Origin: Gemmatimonadota bacterium
GTDB taxonomy: Bacteria > Gemmatimonadota > Gemmatimonadetes > Longimicrobiales > Gaopeijiaceae
Direction: 5' to 3'
DNA length: 36,260 nt
NCBI GenBank assembly: GCA_007121455.1
Contig: SKKN01000031.1
Coordinates: 1 to 36,260, forward strand
Shown here: piece by piece, positions 1 to 7,451 of the stretch
Layout: each line of letters begins with the position of its first letter
How positions within the stretch are numbered: the first letter of the stretch is position 1
The notes under the pieces: model-generated
Seen by the model: only the letters and a program-made list of their open reading frames with translations
What the model was told of the DNA's origin: nothing
The model's database searches: none
Program-made: the position numbers and the translations under genes

Positions 1-183
1 CCTCGTGCGTCCGGGGGGCAGCAGGGTCTCCCGGGAGCGGGGTCCGGCACATGTCCGGGATCCCGCAAGTGCGTGAGCTCCAGATCCGTCCATGGCTCTT
101 TGGGACGGATCGCTCAGCCGCCCGGGCCCGGGCTGGGCCCACCGTGGGAGGTGGGGGGTGCGCGGTCGAGCGCTTCCCGGGAC
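1..183. other. Intergenic edge with a dyad; no gene supported
   Basis: No convincing gene is seen between the window edge and the 3' end of nth. The stretch holds a perfect 9-bp inverted repeat (GATCCGTCC at 83-91 and GGACGGATC at 103-111, 11-nt loop) followed by a very GC-rich tract near 121-140. On the minus strand this lies about 70-100 nt past the nth stop codon. It could help end transcription there, but neither strand has a T-run after the stem. Confidence 0.4.
83..111. repeat. Perfect 9-bp inverted repeat downstream of nth
   Basis: GATCCGTCC (83-91) pairs perfectly with GGACGGATC (103-111) around an 11-nt loop. It may be a Rho-independent-like hairpin lacking a U-tract, or a protein-binding dyad. 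Confidence 0.45.
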
Positions 184-921
184 TCAGACGCTCGAGGAGG
201 GGCAGAGACGTGAGAGGACACAGACTTCGCAGCGGGGGGTTCGTGCTTTGCACACCGCCCGTCCGTGCCAGATGAGGAGGTGCGCCAGCATGGTCCACCG
301 CTCGGGGGGAAAGAGGTCGACGAGGTCCTTTTCGACTTTCTCGGGATTCTCCTCGCGGGTGAAGCCGAGCCGCCGCGACAAGCGGCGGACGTGTGTGTCC
401 ACGACGATGCCCTCGTCGACCCCGAAGGCGTTCCCAAGCACCACGTTCGCGGTCTTGCGGCCGATCCCGGGAAGCTTCTTCAGGTCGGTCATGCTCCGCG
501 GAATCTCTCCCCCATGATGCCTCACGACCGCGGTTGCCATCCCGATCAGGTTCGCAGCCTTGTTGCGGAAAAACCCTGTCGACCGGATGACCTCCTCGAG
601 CTCCTCCTGACGCGCCCCCGCCAGATCCTCCGGCTCGGGCCACTGCCGGAAGAGCTCCGGCGTGACCATGTTCACACGCTCGTCCGTGCACTGGGCGGAG
701 AGAATCGTCGCGACGGCGAGCTCGTACGGATTCCTGTGCGTCAGCGCGCAGGTCGCATCCGGATACTCCTCCACGAGAAGCTCGTACACGACTCCGGCTC
801 GCTCGCGACGGGCCTTCCTCGATTCCCTTCCCTTCACCCTCTTCGTCACCTTCGCCCCCTTCGCCCCGTTCGCCCCGTTCGCCCCGTTCGTCCCCTGTCC
901 TCTCGCCCCGCTCGCCCTCAC
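184..921 (-). CDS. nth: Endonuclease III (DNA glycosylase/AP lyase)
   Basis: Base-excision-repair enzyme that removes oxidised pyrimidines and cleaves at abasic sites. The helix-hairpin-helix is visible as LPGIGRKTANVVL with the catalytic Lys. The catalytic Asp lies in VDTHVRR, and the C-terminus holds a [4Fe-4S] loop with Cys spacing C-x6-C-x2-C-x5-C. The body matches the usual length of about 210 residues. An extra N-terminal tail of about 30 residues (Gly-Ala-Asn/Lys triplets) is encoded by a 9-bp tandem repeat. The GTG start overlaps the stop of the upstream gene (GTGA), which implies translational coupling. A GTG further in (VTKRVKG, about 849) would drop the repetitive tail and is a reasonable alternative start. 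Last gene of the minus-strand cluster that begins at glyS. Confidence 0.95.
   Translation of the reverse strand: MRASGARGQGTNGANGANGAKGAKVTKRVKGRESRKARRERAGVVYELLVEEYPDATCALTHRNPYELAVATILSAQCTDERVNMVTPELFRQWPEPEDLAGARQEELEEVIRSTGFFRNKAANLIGMATAVVRHHGGEIPRSMTDLKKLPGIGRKTANVVLGNAFGVDEGIVVDTHVRRLSRRLGFTREENPEKVEKDLVDLFPPERWTMLAHLLIWHGRAVCKARTPRCEVCVLSRLCPSSSV
842..895. repeat. 9-bp tandem repeat, about six units
   Basis: Units of TTCGCCCCG and close variants run head to tail from 842 to 895. Read on the minus strand they encode the Gly-Ala-Asn/Lys tripeptides of the Nth N-terminal tail. Because the unit is a multiple of three, changes in copy number keep the frame. Confidence 0.8.
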
Positions 922-1793
922 GCCTCGTCCTCTCTTTCGTCGCCAGCGTCCGATCCGCCTTCCGCTCGGCCTTCCGATCCGCCTTCCGGCTCGGGGGCGA
1001 GTCGAATCTTCCGGAATGGAAGGCTCGAGCCCCTCGGATCCGATTCCGCCTCACGCCCGGCCCATCGTTCCTCAGGCCCGACCACCTCCGGGAAGCGGTC
1101 GAGGTACCAGAACGTGCGGGCCCCAAGCTTCAAAACTTCTCCGGTGTTCAGCACCGAATAGAGCCGATCCAGCGATCCCCCCGGCAAGGTCGTCGAGAAG
1201 TCCTCGCCTTCGGGGCGCGCCTTCTCCCCGAGCCAAGCCCCGGCATCGCGGAGAGGGAGAGGCGGGAGCGCGATCACGCTGAGGCCCGGCCGATCGTCCC
1301 TCATTCCCATTGCCACGAGGAAGGATATCGTTTCCCCGGTCCCGACGGTCCAGAAGTAGCCATCCAGCGCCTCCGCGGGCCCCTCCTCCTCGGGCCCGGA
1401 CCAGAAGAGATGGCGCGGGAGTTGGAGGTACCCGGCATCCGCCGGAGCCCGCGGCTCCCATTCGGTGGGAGAGGGGGCCGCCTCGACCAGATACCGCGCC
1501 ACCCCGGTTTCCATGAGGAAGTACGGCTCACCCGCTCTCCAGAAATGGAAGCCGTGGAAGGCGAGCGCCCCGTACTGGTGGAGGAGTTCGGGATCCTCCC
1601 CACCCCCGCGCAGCTCCTCGACGAGCGCTCCGGTCGATGGAAGGAGGACGAAGGACCCGAGGTCCCGGAGGTCGACCCCCTTCTCCTCTGCATCCTCCTC
1701 GATTCTTCGGAAATGCCCCACGGCGAACTCCCGGCTCGGGAGGGAGAGCTCGAACGGGGTCCGCCGACCATGGGCGTCGTGGATCGAGGTCAT
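918..1793 (-). CDS. Hypothetical protein, unknown function
   Basis: I do not recognise this 291-residue protein. It appears soluble: no signal peptide or membrane segment is visible. It is rich in aromatic residues (for example FHGFHFWRAGEPYF and YFWTVGTGETISFLVAMGM) and has an acidic, Gly/Glu/Asp-rich disordered C-terminus. No catalytic motif stands out. It ends in a GTGA overlap with nth and is preceded by a 112-nt gap filled with a 47-bp direct repeat. The repeat runs into the first codons (ATGACCTCGA), and no ribosome-binding site is visible before this ATG, so the true start may lie slightly downstream. Codon pattern and operon position support a real gene. Confidence 0.75.
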   Translation of the reverse strand: MTSIHDAHGRRTPFELSLPSREFAVGHFRRIEEDAEEKGVDLRDLGSFVLLPSTGALVEELRGGGEDPELLHQYGALAFHGFHFWRAGEPYFLMETGVARYLVEAAPSPTEWEPRAPADAGYLQLPRHLFWSGPEEEGPAEALDGYFWTVGTGETISFLVAMGMRDDRPGLSVIALPPLPLRDAGAWLGEKARPEGEDFSTTLPGGSLDRLYSVLNTGEVLKLGARTFWYLDRFPEVVGPEERWAGREAESDPRGSSLPFRKIRLAPEPEGGSEGRAEGGSDAGDEREDEA

Positions 1794-1896
1794 TGGAACG
1801 CGGCGGGGATCGAGGTCGATACGTCGTGGGTCGAGGTCATCGGAACGCGGCCCGGGTCGAGGTCAATGGGGTGTGGGTCGAGGTCATCGAAGGAGC
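1784..1896. repeat. 47-bp direct repeat with five TCGAGGTC cores
   Basis: TCGAGGTC occurs at 1784, 1810, 1831, 1857 and 1878, with alternating spacings of 26 and 21 bp, giving a 47-bp higher-order unit repeated 2.4 times. The longest match pairs 1784-1820 with 1831-1867. It fills the gap between the metallopeptidase gene and the hypothetical gene and reaches into the latter's start. It could be a protein-binding array or an expanded minisatellite. Confidence 0.8.
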
Positions 1897-1906
1897 TCCG
1901 TGCCGG

Positions 1907-2635
1907 TCACGGTCCGATCCGCCTCGCCTCGGCCTCGGACTCGACGAGGTCCGGCGACACCTTGCGAAACAGCCGACGCAAGCGCTCCCGCAGGGGAACT
2001 TCCCGCACGAGCACGAGCTGAAGCGAGCCTCGCTCCGGACCGGCTCCGCTGATCCATACGTAGTGCACGTCCCCGAGATCCCCGGGACTGGGCATGGTAA
2101 AGCGCTCTCCCTCCCACTCGAACTCCAGCTCGCGTTTCCGCTGGAACTCCTCCTCCGTCCAGACCTGCTCGATGTAGAAGTCGTACTCGACCCGGAAGAG
2201 CCCTTCCTCCACCTCGTCTCCCACCTGGTAGTAGAAGGGATCGAAATCCATCCCCTGGCCCCGCTTGTACGCCTCCTCCATCGCGTAGTCCACGCCCTCG
2301 AGCGCGTCGTCTTCCGCGAGGAACTCCAGGTGGTGGCGGAGCTCGTGAGTGATCGTCTCCCAGATCTCCCCCTCCCAATCGAACTCGGGCGTCCGCTCGG
2401 CCACCTTCCGGAAGGAGCCGTAGTAGAGCGCCAGGAAGGAGCGCGTCGTCTCCGGCCCCATGTAGCCGGACGGATAGGGCTCCGTGTAGCACATCCCCAT
2501 CGTCCAGTAGTCCTCGTGGTCCGGATGAGCCTCCACCTCCCGTTTCACCACCAACCCGTCGATCCCTTCCTTGTACTGCTCGGGGATCTCCTTCCACATC
2601 TCGTGGGCGATCCGGTCGAAGGTTTCGAAGTCCAT
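1907..2635 (-). CDS. Zincin-like metallopeptidase (PF06262-like)
   Basis: A cytoplasmic protein of 242 residues with a zinc-protease signature HELRHH (His97, Glu98, His101) followed by an acidic stretch (AEDD). This is the arrangement seen in the minimal matrix-metalloprotease-like family (PF06262, formerly DUF1025). The N-terminal part (FETFDRIAHEMWKEIPE) also resembles the start of that family. The roughly 110 residues after the motif extend beyond the usual domain and are rich in aromatic and acidic residues; I cannot assign them. No signal peptide is seen. It lies 21 nt after the MetS-like gene. Substrate unknown. The family is structurally protease-like, but activity is rarely proven. 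Confidence 0.75.
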   Translation of the reverse strand: MDFETFDRIAHEMWKEIPEQYKEGIDGLVVKREVEAHPDHEDYWTMGMCYTEPYPSGYMGPETTRSFLALYYGSFRKVAERTPEFDWEGEIWETITHELRHHLEFLAEDDALEGVDYAMEEAYKRGQGMDFDPFYYQVGDEVEEGLFRVEYDFYIEQVWTEEEFQRKRELEFEWEGERFTMPSPGDLGDVHYVWISGAGPERGSLQLVLVREVPLRERLRRLFRKVSPDLVESEAEARRIGP

Positions 2636-2656
2636 GGGCTGCGAACGGGGCCGTGC

Positions 2657-2782
2657 TCAGCCCGTCGGACCGTCGAGAGGGTCCTTGGGATCCTTCCAGA
2701 TCGCCTTTCGCAGGAGGAGCCCCAGCACCGCCGCGTACCCCCCGATGAAGAAGAGCATCCAGGTGAGGAGTTCGATGTCCAT
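2657..2782 (-). CDS. MetS-like small subunit of NSS transporter
   Basis: A 41-residue protein with one membrane segment (roughly LLTWMLFFIGGYAAVLGLLL) and a short charged tail ending KDPKDPLDGPTG. It starts 20 nt after the stop of the NSS symporter. This position, size and single-helix layout fit the MetS family of small partners of MetP-type sodium symporters. The start at 2782 is preferred because GGAGG sits 8 nt upstream. A longer form beginning at 2797 would bury that ribosome-binding site in the coding sequence. Known family role: the small subunit is needed for transport in MetPS. A role here is inferred from synteny. Confidence 0.75.
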   Translation of the reverse strand: MDIELLTWMLFFIGGYAAVLGLLLRKAIWKDPKDPLDGPTG

Positions 2783-2801
2783 GTTCGCTTCCTCCATCGA
2801 A

Positions 2802-4292
2802 TCAGACGCGGGAACGATCGGACGAGCTCGTCGTCTCGGTCATCGGCCCGGCCCGGACGCGGCGCGCAAGAAAATCATTGAGAGCGAAGACCACGAGGAA
2901 GAGGACCAGCCACTGCACGACCATCGTGCCGGTGCTGAACGTCTCGAAGGGATTCCACCAGGTATCCGGGTGATCCACCACGGACTGGTACACCCACCAC
3001 CCGAAGATACCGACGAAGAGCACCGGGATCATCCGCATGCAGACGGACCACCAGCGGCCGATGTGAACGTCGCTCGTTTCGTTGATCTCCGCCCGGGCCT
3101 TCTCGATCCCGTACCGCGTCACCGCGAGCGCGGTGAGGAGGCCGCTGATGAGCAATCCGACGCCCCAGACCCAGTCCTGATTGTCGAGGAAGGTGATGTT
3201 CACGGCAGACGGAATGCCGAAGAGAAAGGTCGCGAGCCCCACCCAGACCGCCGCGCGGCGACGCTCCACCCCGAAGTTCATCAGGTTCGTCGTCGCCAAC
3301 TCGAACATCGCGATGAAGGAGGAGATTCCCGCGAGGGCCAGCGCAAGGAAGAAGAGCGCCGAGAGAACCGCCGCGCCCGGCATCGTCGCCAGCAGGTCGA
3401 CGATGTAGATGAAGGTCAGCCCCACGTTCCCGGCGGCGAGGGCTTCGGCCGCGACCTCGTCCGGAGCGACGGCGAAAAGCGTCCCCAGGATGATCGCTGC
3501 GGCGACGAACCCGACGAGGACGTCCGAGAAGGCGATGATCCCGGAGTTCACACCGATGTCCTCGCGGTCGCGAGCGTACACCGCGTAGACCATCATCAGT
3601 CCCCACCCGGCACCCGTCGACCATGCCACCTGCGTGAAGGCCTCGAGCCAGACCCGCCCGCTCAGGAGGAGGGACCATTCCGGTACGAAGAGGTATCTCA
3701 GCCCCTCGCCCGAACCCGGCAGGGTGACCGCCCGGACCGCGAGCACCAGCAGGATGAAGAGGAGGGCCGGGAGGAAGATCTTGAGGACCCGTTCGAGACC
3801 TCCCTTGATCCCGCGGAAGACCACGCCGGCGGTGAAGGCGACCGCCGCGGCATGGTATCCGATCGTCTCCACCGGGCTTCCGATGAACTCATCCCAGAAG
3901 GCCTGCCCCTCGATCCCCGGCTGCATCCCGCCGGTGGCGGCCACCACGAAATACCGGATGCACCAGCCCGCCACCACGGAATAGTAGAACATGATCCCGA
4001 TGGTGACGCACGCCATGAAGGCGCCGGCCCAGGTGTTGCGCGGGCCCATGAAGTCCCGGAATGCGCCGATGTTGCCGAGACGGCTCCGGGACCCCATCAG
4101 GAACTCGCACATGAGGAGGGGAACCGCCCAGACGACCACCCCCACCGTCACCGCGACCAGGAAGGCTCCACCGCCCCATTCGGCCGCGACACGAGGAAAG
4201 CGCCAGATGTTCCCCGTGCCCACCGCCATGGCCACGGCCGCCACGATGATCGCAACCCGACTTCCCCACTGCTCCCTCTCCTCTCCGGCCAT
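2802..4292 (-). CDS. NSS-family sodium-dependent amino-acid symporter (MetP-like)
   Basis: Inner-membrane neurotransmitter:sodium symporter homologue of 496 residues with about 12 hydrophobic segments. The diagnostic first helix reads VGTGNIWRFPRVA followed by GGGAFL, the sodium- and substrate-binding unwound helix of the LeuT fold. The following gene encodes a MetS-like subunit, so this is most like the MetP type that imports methionine and small neutral amino acids. Substrate cannot be read from sequence. It lies 44 nt after glyS on the same strand, with GAGGGGAGC before the ATG. A shared transcript with a glycyl-tRNA synthetase hints at amino-acid supply but does not show glycine is the substrate. 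Confidence 0.92.
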   Translation of the reverse strand: MAGEEREQWGSRVAIIVAAVAMAVGTGNIWRFPRVAAEWGGGAFLVAVTVGVVVWAVPLLMCEFLMGSRSRLGNIGAFRDFMGPRNTWAGAFMACVTIGIMFYYSVVAGWCIRYFVVAATGGMQPGIEGQAFWDEFIGSPVETIGYHAAAVAFTAGVVFRGIKGGLERVLKIFLPALLFILLVLAVRAVTLPGSGEGLRYLFVPEWSLLLSGRVWLEAFTQVAWSTGAGWGLMMVYAVYARDREDIGVNSGIIAFSDVLVGFVAAAIILGTLFAVAPDEVAAEALAAGNVGLTFIYIVDLLATMPGAAVLSALFFLALALAGISSFIAMFELATTNLMNFGVERRRAAVWVGLATFLFGIPSAVNITFLDNQDWVWGVGLLISGLLTALAVTRYGIEKARAEINETSDVHIGRWWSVCMRMIPVLFVGIFGWWVYQSVVDHPDTWWNPFETFSTGTMVVQWLVLFLVVFALNDFLARRVRAGPMTETTSSSDRSRV

Positions 4293-4336
4293 GCTCCCCT
4301 CGACTCCTCGGTCGCGTGGTTGGGATCAGCCGCTGC

Positions 4337-5662
4337 TCACTCCGAGTCCACCAGCCTCTCCCGGATCCACGGGGCGACCTGGTCCATCGCCACCCGGATC
4401 TGCTCGAGCGTGTCCCTGTCCCGGATCGTCACAGACCCGTCCTCCGCGCTCTGCCCGTCCACCGTCACGCACCAGGGAGTACCGGCTTCATCCTGGCGAC
4501 GATACCGCCGCCCGATGGACCCGGACTCGTCGTAGAAGGAAGGAATCGAAGCCCGGCGAAGGCCCTCCTGAAGCTTTCTCGCCATCTCGGGGAGCCCCTC
4601 CTTTTTCACCAGGGGGAAGACGGCGGCCTTCACCGGCGCAAGACGCGGATGGAGCGCCAGCACCACTCGCTCCTCGCCCTCCACCTCCTCCTCCCGGTAT
4701 GCGTCCGCGAGGAGCACGAGGAGGACGCGGTCCACTCCGAGCGAGGTCTCCACGACGTAGGGGATGAACCGTTCCCCTCCTCCCGGATCGATGTACTCCA
4801 GCCGCTTGCCCGAGTACTCCTGATGCCGCGCGAGGTCGAAGTCGGTGCGGTTGTGGATCCCCTCGAACTCCTTCCAGCCGAAGGGGAACCGATACTCGAT
4901 GTCGAACGCCTTCTTCGCGTAGTGGGCAAGCTCGTCCGGACCGTGCTCGTGGAACCGGAGGTTCTCCTCGCGGATCCCCAGCGACCGGTGCCACTCCATC
5001 CGGTCCGCCTTCCAGAACTCGAACCACTCCTCGTCCGTCCCGGGCTTCACGAAATACTGCATCTCCGCCTGTTCGAACTCTCGAGTCCGGAAGATGAAGT
5101 TGCCCGGGGTGATCTCGTTCCGGAATGCCTTTCCGATCTGGGCGATGCCGAAGGGCACCTTCTGACGGGCCGTCCCCTGGACGTTCAGAAAGTTCACATA
5201 GATGCCCTGGGCGGTTTCCGGACGAAGATAGACCTGCGCTCCGGCATCCTCCACCGGTCCCATGAACGTTCGAAACATGAGGTTGAAGTTCCGCGGTTCC
5301 GTGAAGGCGTCCTTCGTGCCGCAGACGGGACACTGGCCCGCCTCGACCCCCTCCAGGTCCGCGCGGAATCGCCGGTGGCAGTTCGTGCACTCCACGAGCG
5401 GGTCCGTAAAGCCCTCGACGTGCCCGGACGCCTCCCAGACCTTCGGGTGCATGAGGATGGCCGCATCGAGCCCTTCGATGTCCTCGCGCTGATGGACCAT
5501 CCGGCTCCACCAGAGGTCCTTCACGTTTCGCTTGAGCTCCGCACCCAGTGGGCCATAATCCCAGACCGACCCTGCGCCTCCGTAGATCTCGGAGGACTGG
5601 AAAATGTATCCCCTTCGCTTGGTGAGGGAGACGAGCTTGTCCATCACGGTGGTATCGGACAT
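4337..5662 (-). CDS. glyS: Glycine--tRNA ligase, alpha2 type
   Basis: Class II aminoacyl-tRNA synthetase that charges tRNA-Gly. The single-chain (alpha2) form is seen: 441 residues with RNEITPG (about 181-187) and [14 protein letters not shown] (about 191-204, motif 2). [14 protein letters not shown] serves as motif 3, and a C-terminal anticodon-binding domain begins near [13 protein letters not shown] zinc-like knot is present with Cys92, Cys95, Cys111 and Cys114. This is distinct from the alpha2-beta2 GlyQ/GlyS form of Escherichia coli. The ATG is preceded by CCGAGG. It heads a minus-strand cluster continuing into the NSS transporter, and a possible promoter lies at 5743-5771. Confidence 0.97.
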   Translation of the reverse strand: MSDTTVMDKLVSLTKRRGYIFQSSEIYGGAGSVWDYGPLGAELKRNVKDLWWSRMVHQREDIEGLDAAILMHPKVWEASGHVEGFTDPLVECTNCHRRFRADLEGVEAGQCPVCGTKDAFTEPRNFNLMFRTFMGPVEDAGAQVYLRPETAQGIYVNFLNVQGTARQKVPFGIAQIGKAFRNEITPGNFIFRTREFEQAEMQYFVKPGTDEEWFEFWKADRMEWHRSLGIREENLRFHEHGPDELAHYAKKAFDIEYRFPFGWKEFEGIHNRTDFDLARHQEYSGKRLEYIDPGGGERFIPYVVETSLGVDRVLLVLLADAYREEEVEGEERVVLALHPRLAPVKAAVFPLVKKEGLPEMARKLQEGLRRASIPSFYDESGSIGRRYRRQDEAGTPWCVTVDGQSAEDGSVTIRDRDTLEQIRVAMDQVAPWIRERLVDSE

Positions 5663-5742
5663 GAACCTCGGGTTTCCGGGAAGATGAGGTGGATGGCACC
5701 GGCCGCGCCCCCCCGGGAGGAAAGCCAGCCTGGAAGGCCCGA

Positions 5743-5771
5743 AACCTAGGAGAGGGGCGGATCCTCAGCAA
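5743..5771 (-). promoter_or_regulatory. Putative sigma-70 promoter for glyS
   Basis: On the minus strand, TTGCTG (5766-5771) and TAGGTT (5743-5748) are 17 nt apart, about 80 nt upstream of the glyS ATG. This is a fair match to the -35/-10 consensus in a GC-rich background. Reading by eye only. Confidence 0.35.
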
Positions 5772-5780
5772 GGCGACCGC

Positions 5781-5809
5781 TTGCCTGCGGCCCCCTCGCC
5801 CGGTTATGG
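5781..5809 (+). promoter_or_regulatory. Possible promoter for nfuA
   Basis: TTGCCT (5781-5786) and TTATGG (5804-5809) are 17 nt apart in the divergent glyS/nfuA region. It would give a leader of about 145 nt. The -10 match is weak. Nothing else is recognised in the 298-nt gap. Confidence 0.25.
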
Positions 5810-5960
5810 ATCCGTACACTCATCGGGCCCTCCCGTTACGGGACCTCGGAAGGTAGCGCACGACCGAGAACCCACCGGACGGTCGAGGGTACGAAAGAAC
5901 TGCCGTCCGCGTCTCGCGCGGACGCAGCCCTCGAGCATCGATCGTTGGAGGAAACCGAGC

Positions 5961-6548
5961 ATGCTGACGTTCACCGAGCAGGCCCGTGACACGGTCCTCT
6001 CTTTCATACAAGAAGGGGAGGGCGACCTGCAGGCCCTCCGCATCACCCTTCGAAACGGGAGTCCGCTGGCGCCCGCCTTCGAACTCTCCCTCGTCGGCGT
6101 CGAAGAGGCCGGCCCCGAAGACCTCACCCTCGACGCCGAGGGCTTCAAGGTGATCGTGGAGAAGGAGAGCGTGGACCGCCTTGAAGGAGCGACGGTCGAC
6201 TTCGTAGAGCGGCTCAACGAGAGCGGCTTCGAGATCCGGCCCGCCGAGGGGAAGAGCCTCCACAAGGTGGAAGCGCCGTCGGGGGAGCTGGCCGACAAGG
6301 TGCAGGCGGTTCTGGAGCAGCAGGTCAATCCGGCGATCGCAGCCCACGGCGGCCGCATCGACCTGGTGGAGGTGAAGGGAACGGAGCTGTACATGGAGAT
6401 GTCCGGCGGGTGCCAGGGATGCGCCATGTCCCGCCTGACGCTTCAGCAGGGGGTGGAAAAGATGATTCGCCAGTCCGTCCCCGAGGTCACGGAGATCCAT
6501 GACGTGACGGACCATACGGCAGGAGACAACCCCTACTTCACCGGTTGA
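5961..6548 (+). CDS. nfuA: Fe-S biogenesis carrier protein NfuA
   Basis: Carries and delivers [4Fe-4S] clusters to apo-enzymes. The 195-residue length matches NfuA (about 190). It has an N-terminal A-type-carrier-like domain (residues 1-95) lacking the usual Cys residues, then a C-terminal NifU-like domain. The cluster-binding CQGC (Cys151, Cys154) is followed by AMSRLTL, and HGGRIDLVEV precedes it. The ATG at 5961 is chosen because GGAGG lies 9 nt upstream (5947-5951), and the protein then aligns with the family start. Seven nt separate it from the next gene, so the two are probably co-transcribed. Divergent from glyS. Confidence 0.93.
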   Translation: MLTFTEQARDTVLSFIQEGEGDLQALRITLRNGSPLAPAFELSLVGVEEAGPEDLTLDAEGFKVIVEKESVDRLEGATVDFVERLNESGFEIRPAEGKSLHKVEAPSGELADKVQAVLEQQVNPAIAAHGGRIDLVEVKGTELYMEMSGGCQGCAMSRLTLQQGVEKMIRQSVPEVTEIHDVTDHTAGDNPYFTG

Positions 6549-6555
6549 CGGAGCC

Positions 6556-7443
6556 GTGACCGCGGTGCGTCCAGGGCGGATTCTCCTTCTCCTCCTCGTC
6601 CTTGGCGCGTCCGCGTGTGCACCCAACCGGGCCGAATCCTCCCAGCCCGCCGTCACGGAAGAAGGCGTACCCCAGGTGGGACCGGCGAGAGGTGCTCTCG
6701 TTCTCGCAGGTGGCGGCCAGCTCGGCCCCGAGATCTGGAACCGCTTCGTTCAACTCTCCGGAGGCTCTCGCTCCCGGATCGTCGTGATCCCGACCGCCTC
6801 GACCGACGAGGACATCGTGGCCGGGATCTCCGCCCTGCACCAGATCACGGCCGCCGGCGCCGGGGAAGTGCTGCTCCTCCACACCCGGGACCGCCGGGAG
6901 GCCGATTCGGAGGAATTCGTTCGGAGCCTCCGAGGCGCCACCGGCATCTGGCTGGTCGGTGGGCGGCAGTGGCGGCTCGTCGATGCGTACCTTCACACAC
7001 GCACCCACCGGGAGCTCTTCAATGTCCTGAACCGGGGGGGGGTGATCGGGGGCACCTCCGCCGGCGCGTCGATCCAGGCCTCCTACCTCGCCCGCGGCGA
7101 CCCGGCCACAAATCAGATCCTCATGGCGCAGGGGTATGAGGAGGGGTTCGGCTTTCTCTTGAACGCCGCGGTGGACCAGCACCTCCTCGCCCGCAACCGC
7201 GAGGACGACCTCTGGGAGCTCATCCACACCCGTCCGAGCCTCCTCGGGATCGGTGTGGACGAGGGAACCGCGTTGGTCGTGCGTGGGAATCGAGCGGAGG
7301 TGCTGGGCCGGAGCGGAGTTGCGATCTACAACGGGCTTGGGGACGTCGGCCGACCTCTCCTCCTGCACGACGGGGAAGTCTACGACCTCGGCCACCGGCT
7401 GGTCGTCGTCGGGCGAGCGGTCACCGAGTCCGGAAGCAGGTAG
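6556..7443 (+). CDS. Cyanophycinase-like peptidase S51, predicted lipoprotein
   Basis: Serine-peptidase homologue of family S51 (cyanophycinase/peptidase E fold). The nucleophile elbow GGTSAGAS places the catalytic Ser at about 168. LVGGRQWRL (about 133-141), VDQHLLARNR and GIGVDEGTAL match the conserved blocks of cyanophycinases. An N-terminal hydrophobic segment ending GASAC (Cys21) suggests a lipoprotein or at least an exported enzyme, unlike cytoplasmic cyanophycinases. Known relatives hydrolyse cyanophycin to beta-Asp-Arg. No cyanophycin synthetase is in this window, so scavenging of external polymer or another isoaspartyl peptide is equally possible. The start is GTG, 7 nt after nfuA; a second in-frame GTG at 6565 is an alternative. 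Confidence 0.85.
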   Translation: MTAVRPGRILLLLLVLGASACAPNRAESSQPAVTEEGVPQVGPARGALVLAGGGQLGPEIWNRFVQLSGGSRSRIVVIPTASTDEDIVAGISALHQITAAGAGEVLLLHTRDRREADSEEFVRSLRGATGIWLVGGRQWRLVDAYLHTRTHRELFNVLNRGGVIGGTSAGASIQASYLARGDPATNQILMAQGYEEGFGFLLNAAVDQHLLARNREDDLWELIHTRPSLLGIGVDEGTALVVRGNRAEVLGRSGVAIYNGLGDVGRPLLLHDGEVYDLGHRLVVVGRAVTESGSR

Positions 7444-7451
7444 GCCTGGGG

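Noticed and set aside
92-517. Plus-strand open frames opposite nth
   Set aside because: Antisense to a clear endonuclease III with intact Fe-S and helix-hairpin-helix motifs; Arg/Ser-rich shadow translation.
1784-1896. CRISPR-like spaced repeats
   Set aside because: Core is only 8 bp, spacers are themselves repetitive (47-bp period) and no cas gene is present.
2571-4535. Long open frame (about 650 codons) on the plus strand opposite the NSS symporter
   Set aside because: Low-complexity His/Asp/Glu/Pro-rich translation, opposite strand of a clear membrane protein; an artefact of high GC third positions.
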